This document shows positions 15,476 to 22,908 of a stretch of 24,053 nucleotides of DNA, in pieces. The stretch covers positions 1 through 24,053 of the forward strand of contig PAYV01000030.1 of assembly GCA_002715305.1 (NCBI GenBank), written 5' to 3'. Under the pieces are notes generated by a model that had not been told where the DNA came from, ran no database searches, and saw nothing but the letters and a program-made list of their open reading frames with translations. The position numbers and the translations under genes are program-made. The DNA comes from Rickettsiales bacterium. Its GTDB lineage: Bacteria; Pseudomonadota; Alphaproteobacteria; Methylaequorales; Methylaequoraceae. Each line of letters opens with the position of its first letter. Position 1 is the first letter of the stretch.

Positions 15476-15829
15476 TTATTCGATAGGTACCTTTAATTCT
15501 TCACTGTCATCTTTTTCTACATCAAACTCCTCTGGTATTAAATCCAACCTATCAATTATAGAATCATCTGTAGAATCAATTATGGATTCCTTATTAAAAT
15601 TTTTGTTTGCAACAATTACAAGCGATAAACTGGTTAAGAAAAAGCAAACAGCTAAAAATGAAGTTGTTTTAGTTAATAAATTCGAAGTACCTCTTGCTGA
15701 TAAAAAATCACCTAACCCAGCACTGGACTGACCAATACCAAGACCGCCTCCTTCAGATTTTTGAAGTAAAACAAGAACCACTAAAAAAATACATACGATT
15801 ATATGGATTGACAAAACGACAGCAAACAT
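15476..15829 (-). CDS. secG: Preprotein translocase subunit SecG
   Basis: Small auxiliary subunit of the SecYEG translocon in the inner membrane. 117 residues with two transmembrane helices (about 3-22 and 53-73) joined by the conserved loop LLQKSEGGGLGIGQSSAGLGDFLSARG-like stretch (about 21-48), including GGLG and the FLSARGTSNLLTKTT segment before TM2. The C-terminal tail (about 76-117) is strongly acidic, rich in Asp, Glu and Ser, and low in complexity; in many alphaproteobacterial SecG proteins the tail is Ala/Pro-rich instead. Lies 30 bp after tpiA and 24 bp before pyrG. I see no Shine-Dalgarno sequence upstream of the ATG. Confidence 0.93.
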   Translation of the reverse strand: MFAVVLSIHIIVCIFLVVLVLLQKSEGGGLGIGQSSAGLGDFLSARGTSNLLTKTTSFLAVCFFLTSLSLVIVANKNFNKESIIDSTDDSIIDRLDLIPEEFDVEKDDSEELKVPIE

Positions 15830-15859
15830 GTGATCACAATAGTAAAATAATAGAAAAAA

Positions 15860-16606
15860 TCAATTAAAATAAAAATATGATAAGATTTTATTTATTTCAT
15901 TTGTATTAATACTTGCACCTCCTATTAAAACACCATCTGCATTTGAAACTTTTATTATTGAATCAATATTTGAGGAATTTACGGATCCTCCGTATAATAT
16001 TGAATAGTTATTTGAAAATTTATTTTTTTCCAAAAACTTTTTTATAAAGTTAATTACCTCTAAAATTTCATTACTCGACGGTGTTATTCCAGTTCCAATT
16101 GACCAAATTGGTTCATAAGCAATAACAATTTCTTCGAGTTTTTTTGGAATACATTCTATAAGTTGCTCAGATAAAACAAGTAAAAAATTCTTTTGTTTTC
16201 TTTGTTCTAATGTTTCACCTATACAAATTATCGGTGTTAGCTTATTTTTTTGAAGTTGATTTGCCTTTTTATAAATTTTTTCATTACTTTCATTATAATA
16301 TAATCTTCTCTCTGAATGACCGATTATTGAATATTTACAATTATATGATTTTATCATTTCAATACTTGAATCACCGGTAAAAGCTCCCTCTTTTTCATAG
16401 TGACAATCTTGAGAACCAAGAATGATATCTTTATCTTTAATCATCTCTGAAATTTTTGGGATTAGAAGAAATTGAGGACAAATAATATTTTTACAATGTC
16501 TTAATTTTGGAAGATTTAAGTTGATCATATTATCTATAATTATCTTTGAATTTGTAATATTTAAATTCATCTTCCAATTTGAAACAATTAATTTATTTTG
16601 AGACAT
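15860..16606 (-). CDS. tpiA: Triosephosphate isomerase
   Basis: Interconverts dihydroxyacetone phosphate and glyceraldehyde 3-phosphate. 248 residues, standard for the family. Active-site elements: VSNWKMN near the N terminus (Asn and Lys), SIIGHSERR with the catalytic histidine (about residue 94), VIAYEPIWSIGTG with the catalytic glutamate (about residue 163) followed by the mobile loop, and phosphate-binding ILYGGSVNSSN and GVLIGGAS. The usual AGNWKMN is SNWKMN here. It is the first gene of the leftward block and starts 37 bp from the divergent ppiD; any tpiA promoter must lie in that gap or within the ppiD start. Confidence 0.96.
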   Translation of the reverse strand: MSQNKLIVSNWKMNLNITNSKIIIDNMINLNLPKLRHCKNIICPQFLLIPKISEMIKDKDIILGSQDCHYEKEGAFTGDSSIEMIKSYNCKYSIIGHSERRLYYNESNEKIYKKANQLQKNKLTPIICIGETLEQRKQKNFLLVLSEQLIECIPKKLEEIVIAYEPIWSIGTGITPSSNEILEVINFIKKFLEKNKFSNNYSILYGGSVNSSNIDSIIKVSNADGVLIGGASINTNEINKILSYFYFN

Positions 16607-16643
16607 AATTATGATATATACTAAAAAAATTTAAATATTAGGT
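16607..16643. promoter_or_regulatory. 37-bp divergent spacer between tpiA and ppiD
   Basis: Both the leftward tpiA block and the rightward ppiD-trp-moa block must start here or within the first codons of the neighbouring gene. A rightward TTGAAA (16579-16584, inside tpiA) is followed after 19 bp by CATAAT (16604-16609), a plausible but over-spaced sigma-70 pair. The spacer is almost pure A/T, so box matches mean little. Five bases before the ppiD ATG the message reads TTAGGT, the closest thing to a Shine-Dalgarno element in the window. Confidence 0.35.
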
Positions 16644-18533
16644 ATGTTAAACACTTTAAGAAATAGCTCAAAAAACTCAATACTAAAAATAATTTTAGGA
16701 ACTCTACTGACTATACTTATAATAAGTTTTGCAATGTGGGGAACTGAAGACTTGGTTGGTGTAAATAAAAAACAAACTACTGTTGCCACAGTTGGTAATT
16801 TAAATATATCTTCTAGAGAATTTTATTCATTATACTCAAGGCAAACAGAGGAAATAAGAAAACTTTTAGGTTCAGCTCTTAATATAGAGAAATCAAGGCA
16901 ATTTGGTTATGTTGATAGAGCTTTAAGTTCATTAATTAATAGAGCATTATTTAATAACGAGGCTGTTGAGCTTGGACTATCTGTGAGTGATGTAAATGTT
17001 AGAGATAGAATATTAAAAGATGATTCATTTAAAGATGATTTAGGACAATTCAGTGAACTTGTATTCAGACAACTAATATCAGAATCTGGATATACAGAAG
17101 ATTCTTATGTAGAAGGTACTAGACAAGATCTTGCGAGAGAGCAAATGGTTGAAACAATAAGATCAAGTTTAGTGATTCCAGAAATAATGAAAAAAAAACT
17201 AATTGAATATAATCTTCAAGAAAGAACAGCTGATTATATGATTATCAAGGTTTCAGATGAAAAAATTAAAAAGCCATCACTTGATCAAGTTAAGGAATAT
17301 TTTAATAAAAATAAAAAAGATTTTTTAACTAATGAATATAGAAGTGCAGAGACTTTATTACTCGACGCCAAAGAATATGCTAAGAAACTAAAAGTAACTG
17401 ATGATGAAATAAAATTACTCTACGAAGAACGCAAAGAAAGTTTAATAGAACCAGAGCAACGTTATTTAAAACAAATTCTTGTTGATGATAAAATACTTTC
17501 AGATGAAATCTACAATTTAATAAATAGCGGAAAATCCTTTGATCAAGTAGCATTAGAAAAAGCTGAATTAACCAAGGATGATACTGATCTTGGATGGAAT
17601 ACTAAAAATGAATTACCTGAAGAAATTGTTGAAACAGTTTTTGGTTTAGACATAGATAATATCTCTAGACCTATTCAAAGTAGTTTTGGTTGGCATTTAA
17701 TATTAGTTAAAGAGCTAAAAAAAAGAAAAGAGAAATCATATGATGATATGAAATTACAATTTAAAAACGAAATCCTTCTCGAAAAAGGTAAAGAAGCAGT
17801 TTTTGATTTACAAGATGACCTAGAAGATTTACTAGCATCTGGGAATACTTTCACCGAGATTTCTGATTTATTAGATGTTGAACTAATTAAAGCAACCAAA
17901 ATTAGTAGAAATGGTAAAGATATCAGTGGTCAAAAAAATGAAGATTTTCAAGATGAAAGAATTTTAAGATCAATTTTTAATCAAAAACTAAACGAAGAAG
18001 GAAATATTATTGATATTGATAGAGATGAAGGCCTAGCAATAAGTCTAGTTGATGAGATTATTGAACCAAGAGAAATGACTTTTGACGAAGCCAAAGATCT
18101 AGCTAGCTCAAGATTAATGAATGTATTAAAAATGCAAAGCGCAGAAAAAAAAGCTAACAAAATAATTGATGAAATATCTTCAGGTAAAAAGATAAGTAAT
18201 ATTTCAAAAAAATACTCCCTAGAATTAAAAGGATTAAAGCCATTTACTAGAGCTGTTCCTGACAACAGTGTATTGCCTATTCCATTAATTTCTAAAATAT
18301 TTGATTCCAAAGCTGGTGACGCAAATTTTGAAAAGAGAGGAGATTCTGAAATTATTATTGCTTATACGGCTGGAATTTCAGATAAAATTACGAATGATAA
18401 AGACGAAATCAAAGAATTTTCTAAAAAAATAAAAGAAGATATGTCTTTGGATTTACTTGCTCAATTTTCAGAAGCATTAAGAAAAAAGTATAAAATTACT
18501 ATTAATGATGATGTAATCGATCAACTTAATTAA
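16644..18533 (+). CDS. ppiD: PpiD-like periplasmic peptidyl-prolyl isomerase/chaperone
   Basis: Inner-membrane-anchored folding factor near the Sec exit. 629 residues: cytoplasmic N terminus MLNTLRNSSKNS, one uncleaved transmembrane anchor (about 14-32) ending FAMWG, a SurA_N-like chaperone region (about 45-200), a parvulin-type domain (about 268-360) and a long helical C-terminal region. The parvulin domain is recognised by EQRYLKQILV, SGKSFDQVALE, DLGWNTKNELPEEI and SRPIQSSFGWHLILVKEL. The FAMWGTEDL segment after the anchor is the family pattern. In many alphaproteobacteria this gene sits between tpiA and the trp genes, as here. Isomerase activity of the parvulin domain is uncertain, since PpiD proteins often act mainly as chaperones. 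Confidence 0.9.
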   Translation: MLNTLRNSSKNSILKIILGTLLTILIISFAMWGTEDLVGVNKKQTTVATVGNLNISSREFYSLYSRQTEEIRKLLGSALNIEKSRQFGYVDRALSSLINRALFNNEAVELGLSVSDVNVRDRILKDDSFKDDLGQFSELVFRQLISESGYTEDSYVEGTRQDLAREQMVETIRSSLVIPEIMKKKLIEYNLQERTADYMIIKVSDEKIKKPSLDQVKEYFNKNKKDFLTNEYRSAETLLLDAKEYAKKLKVTDDEIKLLYEERKESLIEPEQRYLKQILVDDKILSDEIYNLINSGKSFDQVALEKAELTKDDTDLGWNTKNELPEEIVETVFGLDIDNISRPIQSSFGWHLILVKELKKRKEKSYDDMKLQFKNEILLEKGKEAVFDLQDDLEDLLASGNTFTEISDLLDVELIKATKISRNGKDISGQKNEDFQDERILRSIFNQKLNEEGNIIDIDRDEGLAISLVDEIIEPREMTFDEAKDLASSRLMNVLKMQSAEKKANKIIDEISSGKKISNISKKYSLELKGLKPFTRAVPDNSVLPIPLISKIFDSKAGDANFEKRGDSEIIIAYTAGISDKITNDKDEIKEFSKKIKEDMSLDLLAQFSEALRKKYKITINDDVIDQLN

Positions 18534-18535
18534 AA

Positions 18536-20035
18536 ATGAATATTCTTCAACCTGACCTCAGGTTATTCAAAAAAAATTATAATCTAGGTAAAAATCAATT
18601 AATTTTTTCCTCTTTAGCGGCTGATGTACACACACCAGTTTCAACTTTAATAAAATTTAAAAAAGAAAAATATTCATTTCTTTTTGAATCAGTTGAAAAA
18701 GGAAGTCAAAAAGGAAGATTTTCCATAATTGGTTTAAAGCCTGATATTATTTGGGAATGTAAGAATAAAATGTGTATCACAATTGATCTAAATAAAAATA
18801 ATAAGATCATTGAAAAAGAAGACGATCCACTAAAAAGTTTAAGAAAACTTGTTAATAAAAACAAAGTCAATATTCCAAAAATCCTACCTGGAATTGCATC
18901 TGGGTTGTTTGGCTTTCTTGGATATGAAATGATTCAGTATTTTGAAAATTTAAAACTAAACAAAAAAGATAATTTAGATTTACCTGAGTCAATTTTTTTA
19001 AGACCTTCTATTACATTAGTTTTTGATAATGTTAGTGATAAACTTTATATAACTAAGTTGATTTCACCCAATAATTTAAATGCAAAAATTTCATTTAAAA
19101 ATGGTGTGGATGATATAACGAAAATTGTCAATAAAATCAACAAACCCTTAAAACAATCAAATCTTAAAACTTATTCTTTTGGTAAAAAAGTAAATATTTT
19201 TAAAAACGTCAAATCTAATACCTCATTTGAAGAATTTAAAAAAATGGTGAATACAGCAAAAAAATATATATTTGAAGGTGAAATTTTTCAGGTAGTTTTA
19301 TCTCGAATCTTCAAAAAAAAAATCAATGTTGATGCATTATCTATTTATAGAGCTCTAAGAAATTTAAATCCATCGCCGTATCTATTTTTTATGAATTTCA
19401 ATAAATTTAAAATTGTTGGGTCTAGTCCAGAGATTCTTATCAAATTAAAAGACAATAAAGTAACCGTAAGGCCAATTGCTGGTACAAGAAAAAGAGGTAT
19501 TAATCAAATTGAAGATTTAAAAATGGAAAAGGAATTACTGAATGATCCTAAAGAAATATCTGAGCATTTAATGTTACTTGACCTTGGAAGGAATGATATA
19601 AGCAGAGTATCAAAACCTGGAACCGTAAAGGTAACTGATAAAATGTATATTGAATATTTCTCCCATGTCATGCATATTGTATCTAATATTAATGGTGAAC
19701 TGGATAAATCTAATAATTCTACTGATGTTCTTTTTAGTGGATTTCCTGCAGGAACAGTTACTGGTGCCCCCAAAATTAGGGCTATTGAGATAATTGAAGA
19801 ATTAGAAAAAAGTAGAAGAAATATCTATGCAGGATCAGTTGGCTACATATCATTTAATGGTGATATTGATACTTGCATAGCATTAAGAACAGCATTGATA
19901 AAAGATGAACATATTTTTATTCAATCTGGAGCCGGAATTGTAGCAGATAGCAAACCAATAAATGAATTTAAAGAAACTGAAAATAAAGCCATGGCTTTGT
20001 TGTCAGCCTGCGCTCATGCTGATAATTTTAGATAA
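18536..20035 (+). CDS. trpE: Anthranilate synthase component I
   Basis: Converts chorismate plus ammonia (or glutamine via TrpG) to anthranilate, the first step of tryptophan synthesis. 499 residues. The N-terminal regulatory part has FLFESVEKG, matching the LLES element that binds feedback tryptophan (Ser kept). The chorismate-binding domain has RPIAGTRKRG, EHLMLLDLGRND, HVMHIVSNI, FPAGTVTGAPKIRAIEII, AGSVGYISFNGDIDTCIALRT and QSGAGIVADSKP. It is a separate gene from trpG, unlike the fused TrpEG of Rhizobiales. The ATG is two bases after the ppiD stop, so there is no leader and no room for a peptide attenuator; expression must come from read-through or a promoter inside ppiD. Confidence 0.96.
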   Translation: MNILQPDLRLFKKNYNLGKNQLIFSSLAADVHTPVSTLIKFKKEKYSFLFESVEKGSQKGRFSIIGLKPDIIWECKNKMCITIDLNKNNKIIEKEDDPLKSLRKLVNKNKVNIPKILPGIASGLFGFLGYEMIQYFENLKLNKKDNLDLPESIFLRPSITLVFDNVSDKLYITKLISPNNLNAKISFKNGVDDITKIVNKINKPLKQSNLKTYSFGKKVNIFKNVKSNTSFEEFKKMVNTAKKYIFEGEIFQVVLSRIFKKKINVDALSIYRALRNLNPSPYLFFMNFNKFKIVGSSPEILIKLKDNKVTVRPIAGTRKRGINQIEDLKMEKELLNDPKEISEHLMLLDLGRNDISRVSKPGTVKVTDKMYIEYFSHVMHIVSNINGELDKSNNSTDVLFSGFPAGTVTGAPKIRAIEIIEELEKSRRNIYAGSVGYISFNGDIDTCIALRTALIKDEHIFIQSGAGIVADSKPINEFKETENKAMALLSACAHADNFR

Positions 20036-20041
20036 AATATT

Positions 20042-20620
20042 ATGTTAGTTTTAATAGATAATTATGATAGTTTTACATATAACTTAGTTCACTATTTTAA
20101 AGAAATTGGTCAAGAAGTACTTGTTTACCGGAATGACCAAAAAAAAGTGGAAGAAATTTTAAATTTAAAACCAGATTTTGTTGTAATTTCACCAGGTCCT
20201 AGTAAACCCACTAATGCAGGAATTTGTATTGATTTAGTTAAAGAAATTGCAAAAAAAAAAATTAAAGTCCCTATTTTGGGAGTTTGCCTTGGACACCAAG
20301 TAATTGCTGAAACATTCGGTGGAAAAGTTATTCAAAGTGGTAAACCTATTCACGGAAAAGTTAGTAAAATTTTTCATAAAAATTCAAAGCTATTTTCGAA
20401 AATAAGTAATCCCTTTAATGCTACAAGATACCATTCCTTAATAGTTGATAAACAGAAAATCCCAAATTGTTTGGATATTACTGCTTCAACTGAAGATGAG
20501 ACAATAATGGCAGTTGAACATAAAGATTTAGATATTTTTGGAGTCCAGTTTCATCCAGAAAGTATATCAACTGATTCTGGACATCAATTGTTAAAAAATT
20601 TTTTAAAAACAAAAAAATAA
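20042..20620 (+). CDS. trpG: Anthranilate synthase component II (glutamine amidotransferase)
   Basis: Class I glutamine amidotransferase that supplies ammonia to TrpE. 192 residues: LIDNYDSFTYNLVHYF at the start, VISPGPSKPTNAG (oxyanion-strand region), nucleophile elbow GVCLGHQVIAE with C82, GKPIHGK, RYHSLIV, and FGVQFHPESISTDSGHQLLKNF containing the catalytic His-Glu. PSKPTNAG replaces the more usual PGxPxxAG. Because the PabA and TrpG families are hard to separate, it may also serve PabB in folate synthesis; the position between trpE and trpD favours TrpG. An A11 run (20251-20261) interrupts the sense strand just before the nucleophile elbow. It begins six bases after trpE. Confidence 0.94.
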   Translation: MLVLIDNYDSFTYNLVHYFKEIGQEVLVYRNDQKKVEEILNLKPDFVVISPGPSKPTNAGICIDLVKEIAKKKIKVPILGVCLGHQVIAETFGGKVIQSGKPIHGKVSKIFHKNSKLFSKISNPFNATRYHSLIVDKQKIPNCLDITASTEDETIMAVEHKDLDIFGVQFHPESISTDSGHQLLKNFLKTKK

Positions 20621-20659
20621 TTAATTCATTTTATTTTTATTAGTTTTTTATAAAATTTA

Positions 20660-21667
20660 ATGATGATAAATATTAAAAGAATTTTTAAAAACCTTTTGGA
20701 AAAAAAAGATCTTAATGATAGTGAAGCCTCAAAACTGGTACAATTGATCTTTAGTAATAAATTAAGTGAGATTGAAATCTCAAGTATTCTAACGCTTCTT
20801 TATCTTAAGGAAGAAGGATTTGATGAAATATTTTCATTTGTAGAATATTTAAGAAAAAAAAGTGAATCAATATCGCTTAAAGGAGAACTCATGGATACAT
20901 GTGGAACTGGCGGAGATAATAAAAATAGTTTTAATTTCTCAACAGCCACTTCAATTTTACTTAGTGCTTGTAATGTAAAAATAGTCAAACATGGAAATAG
21001 ATCAATTACATCAAAATCTGGAAGCTTTGATGTTTTAGAATCTTTGGGAGTAAATATAAATTTAAATAAGGAAGCTCAAAAAAAATTTTTCAAAAAAAAT
21101 AATATTTGTTTTCTGTTCGCACCAAATTTTCACAACTCTTTAAAATCAGTTTCATCAATAAGACAAAAACTTCCCTTTAGAACAATCTTTAATTTACTAG
21201 GACCTCTTTTAAACCCATGTAAATTAAAATATCAGTTACTTGGAGTGAGTAAAAAACAAAATTTAATTACTCATGCTAAATGTTTGAGTAAAATTAAAAT
21301 AAAATCTGCATGGGTTGTTTTTAATATTAATGGATATGATGAACTTACAACAACATCTCCAAATATAATATTAGAAGTTAAAAATGGAAAGATTTCAAAA
21401 GAAAAAAAAATACATCCAAATGATTTAGGGTTTCAGGTAAGGAAAGAAGAAGAATTAAGAGGAGGCACTGGTCAAGAAAATGCATATATGATGAAACGAC
21501 TATTTGAAGGGGAAACTGGGGCTATAAGAGATAATGTTTTATTAAATACATCGGCAGGCTTATTGATAAGTAATAAAGTTAAAAACTTAAAGGAAGGCAT
21601 TGAGCTGTCAAAAAAAATTATTGATAGTGGAAAAGCTTCAAAAAAATTAGAAGAGTTAGTTAGATAA
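20660..21667 (+). CDS. trpD: Anthranilate phosphoribosyltransferase
   Basis: Transfers the phosphoribosyl group of PRPP to anthranilate, the second tryptophan step. 335 residues. Motifs: DTCGTGGDNKNSFNFSTATS (PRPP/Mg site, about 80-98), KHGNRSITSKSGSFDVLESL (anthranilate site), FRTIFNLLGPLLNP, and ELRGGTGQENA near the C terminus. Two ATGs stand in tandem (20660 and 20663); the conserved domain does not decide between them and I kept the first. The 39 bp before it are the longest gap in the window, AT-only apart from a few bases; I see no hairpin or tryptophan-codon leader there. It abuts trpC with no spacer (TAAATG). Confidence 0.96.
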   Translation: MMINIKRIFKNLLEKKDLNDSEASKLVQLIFSNKLSEIEISSILTLLYLKEEGFDEIFSFVEYLRKKSESISLKGELMDTCGTGGDNKNSFNFSTATSILLSACNVKIVKHGNRSITSKSGSFDVLESLGVNINLNKEAQKKFFKKNNICFLFAPNFHNSLKSVSSIRQKLPFRTIFNLLGPLLNPCKLKYQLLGVSKKQNLITHAKCLSKIKIKSAWVVFNINGYDELTTTSPNIILEVKNGKISKEKKIHPNDLGFQVRKEEELRGGTGQENAYMMKRLFEGETGAIRDNVLLNTSAGLLISNKVKNLKEGIELSKKIIDSGKASKKLEELVR

Positions 21668-22441
21668 ATGAATAAACTTGAAAAGATATGTAAAGTAAAA
21701 AGGCAACAACTTCAAAAAATAAAAAAAAATAATTGCTATAAGGATTTTAAAAAAACAAAACTTAGAGGATTCTTATCAAATTTAAAAAAAATAGATAATG
21801 CAAAATTTCCTATTATAGCCGAAATTAAGAAAAAATCTCCAAGTCGTGGAATTTTATGTAAAAACTTTGATCCTATTAAAATTGCACAAATGTATCAAAA
21901 AGCGGGAGTGAAATGTTTATCAATTTTAACTGAAGAAAAATTTTTTGGTGGAGATATAAACTTTATTCCTCTAATTAAAAAAAAAGTTTCATTACCAGTT
22001 TTAAGAAAAGACTTCATAATTGATGAGTGGCAAATTTATGAAAGTTATCATTTCGGAGCAGATTGTATTTTATTAATTTTTGCAATTTTGAATGATAAGG
22101 AAATAATTTCCTTCTATAAAATTGCAAAAAAATTGGGGATGGATGTAATTTGTGAAGTTCATGATGATATTGAACTTAATAGGGCAATTGATTTAAAAGT
22201 TGAATGTATTGGAATTAATAATAGAAACTTAAAAACGTTGGAAATAAATTTAGAAAATTTTCAATCTTTAGTAAAAAAAATCCCAGAAAATATCTTTAAA
22301 ATTTGTGAAAGTGGTATAAAAAAAAACTCTGATCTTAATTTTTTAAGTCTACAAGGAGCGCAAGCTTTTTTAATTGGTGAAACATTAATGAAATCTGAAG
22401 ATATTTATAAGACAACATTAGAAATGATAAATAAAAGATGA
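21668..22441 (+). CDS. trpC: Indole-3-glycerol-phosphate synthase
   Basis: Closes the indole ring in tryptophan synthesis. 257 residues, monofunctional (no TrpF fusion). The active-site set is complete: AEIKKKSPSRG with E52 and K54, LRKDFI (general-acid Lys), ICEVHDD (Glu), GINNRNL (Asn) and CESGI (Ser). TIM-barrel phosphate binding ends with AFLIGETLM. It begins directly at the trpD stop and its own stop overlaps the moaC start by ATGA. trpF, trpB and trpA are not in the window and must be elsewhere if the pathway is complete. Confidence 0.96.
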   Translation: MNKLEKICKVKRQQLQKIKKNNCYKDFKKTKLRGFLSNLKKIDNAKFPIIAEIKKKSPSRGILCKNFDPIKIAQMYQKAGVKCLSILTEEKFFGGDINFIPLIKKKVSLPVLRKDFIIDEWQIYESYHFGADCILLIFAILNDKEIISFYKIAKKLGMDVICEVHDDIELNRAIDLKVECIGINNRNLKTLEINLENFQSLVKKIPENIFKICESGIKKNSDLNFLSLQGAQAFLIGETLMKSEDIYKTTLEMINKR

Positions 22442-22908
22442 AATTTTCCCATATAAAAGAAAATAAAGTTAATATGGTTGATATTTCATCAAAGAAAACA
22501 ACGAAAAGAGAAGCTATTGCAAGTTGTTCGGTTGTTTTTTCAGAAAAGACATTTAATAAGTTAATTGAAAATGGATCGCCAAAAGGAGAAATTTTTAATA
22601 TATCTAGATGTGCTGGAATAATGGCAGCAAAAAAAACGAGTGAATTAATTCCTCTTACTCATAATATCAATTTATCATCTGTTCAAATTGACTTTAAAAT
22701 TAATGAGAAAAAATATGAAATTGATGTATATTCAAAAGTTAAGACAAATTATGGTACAGGAGTTGAAATAGAGGCAATAACTTCTTGTTCCATCGCTGCT
22801 ATTACAATTTACGATATGTGTAAATCAATTGATAAATCTATTAAAATTAATAATTTAAAATTAGACTCAAAAACTGGTGGAAAATCAGGTATATATATAA
22901 ATGATTAG
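22438..22908 (+). CDS. moaC: Cyclic pyranopterin monophosphate synthase (MoaC)
   Basis: Forms cyclic pyranopterin monophosphate from the MoaA product in molybdenum-cofactor synthesis. 156 residues, typical. Family blocks: MVDISSKKTTKREAIA, KGEIFNISRCAGIMAAKKTSELIPL, GTGVEIEAITSCSIAAITIYDMCKSID and the C-terminal KTGGKSG. The catalytic residues known from E. coli MoaC (His of the LIPLCH motif, the two Glu of GVEME, Asp and Lys of YDMCK) are all present. The strongly conserved LCHPL reads LTHNI, keeping the His but changing both neighbours. The ATG is in an ATGA overlap with trpC. trpC-moaC-moeA(-lexA) is a widespread alphaproteobacterial arrangement with no known functional link between the pathways. 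Confidence 0.95.
   Translation: MKFSHIKENKVNMVDISSKKTTKREAIASCSVVFSEKTFNKLIENGSPKGEIFNISRCAGIMAAKKTSELIPLTHNINLSSVQIDFKINEKKYEIDVYSKVKTNYGTGVEIEAITSCSIAAITIYDMCKSIDKSIKINNLKLDSKTGGKSGIYIND

Noticed and set aside
15351..15731. Plus-strand open frame of 126 codons over the pyrG start and secG
   Set aside because: Shadow of pyrG and secG, Ser/Thr-rich as expected for a complement frame.
20621..20659. Terminator or trp attenuator between trpG and trpD
   Set aside because: The 39 bp have T runs but no stem of useful length, and no short reading frame with tryptophan codons.
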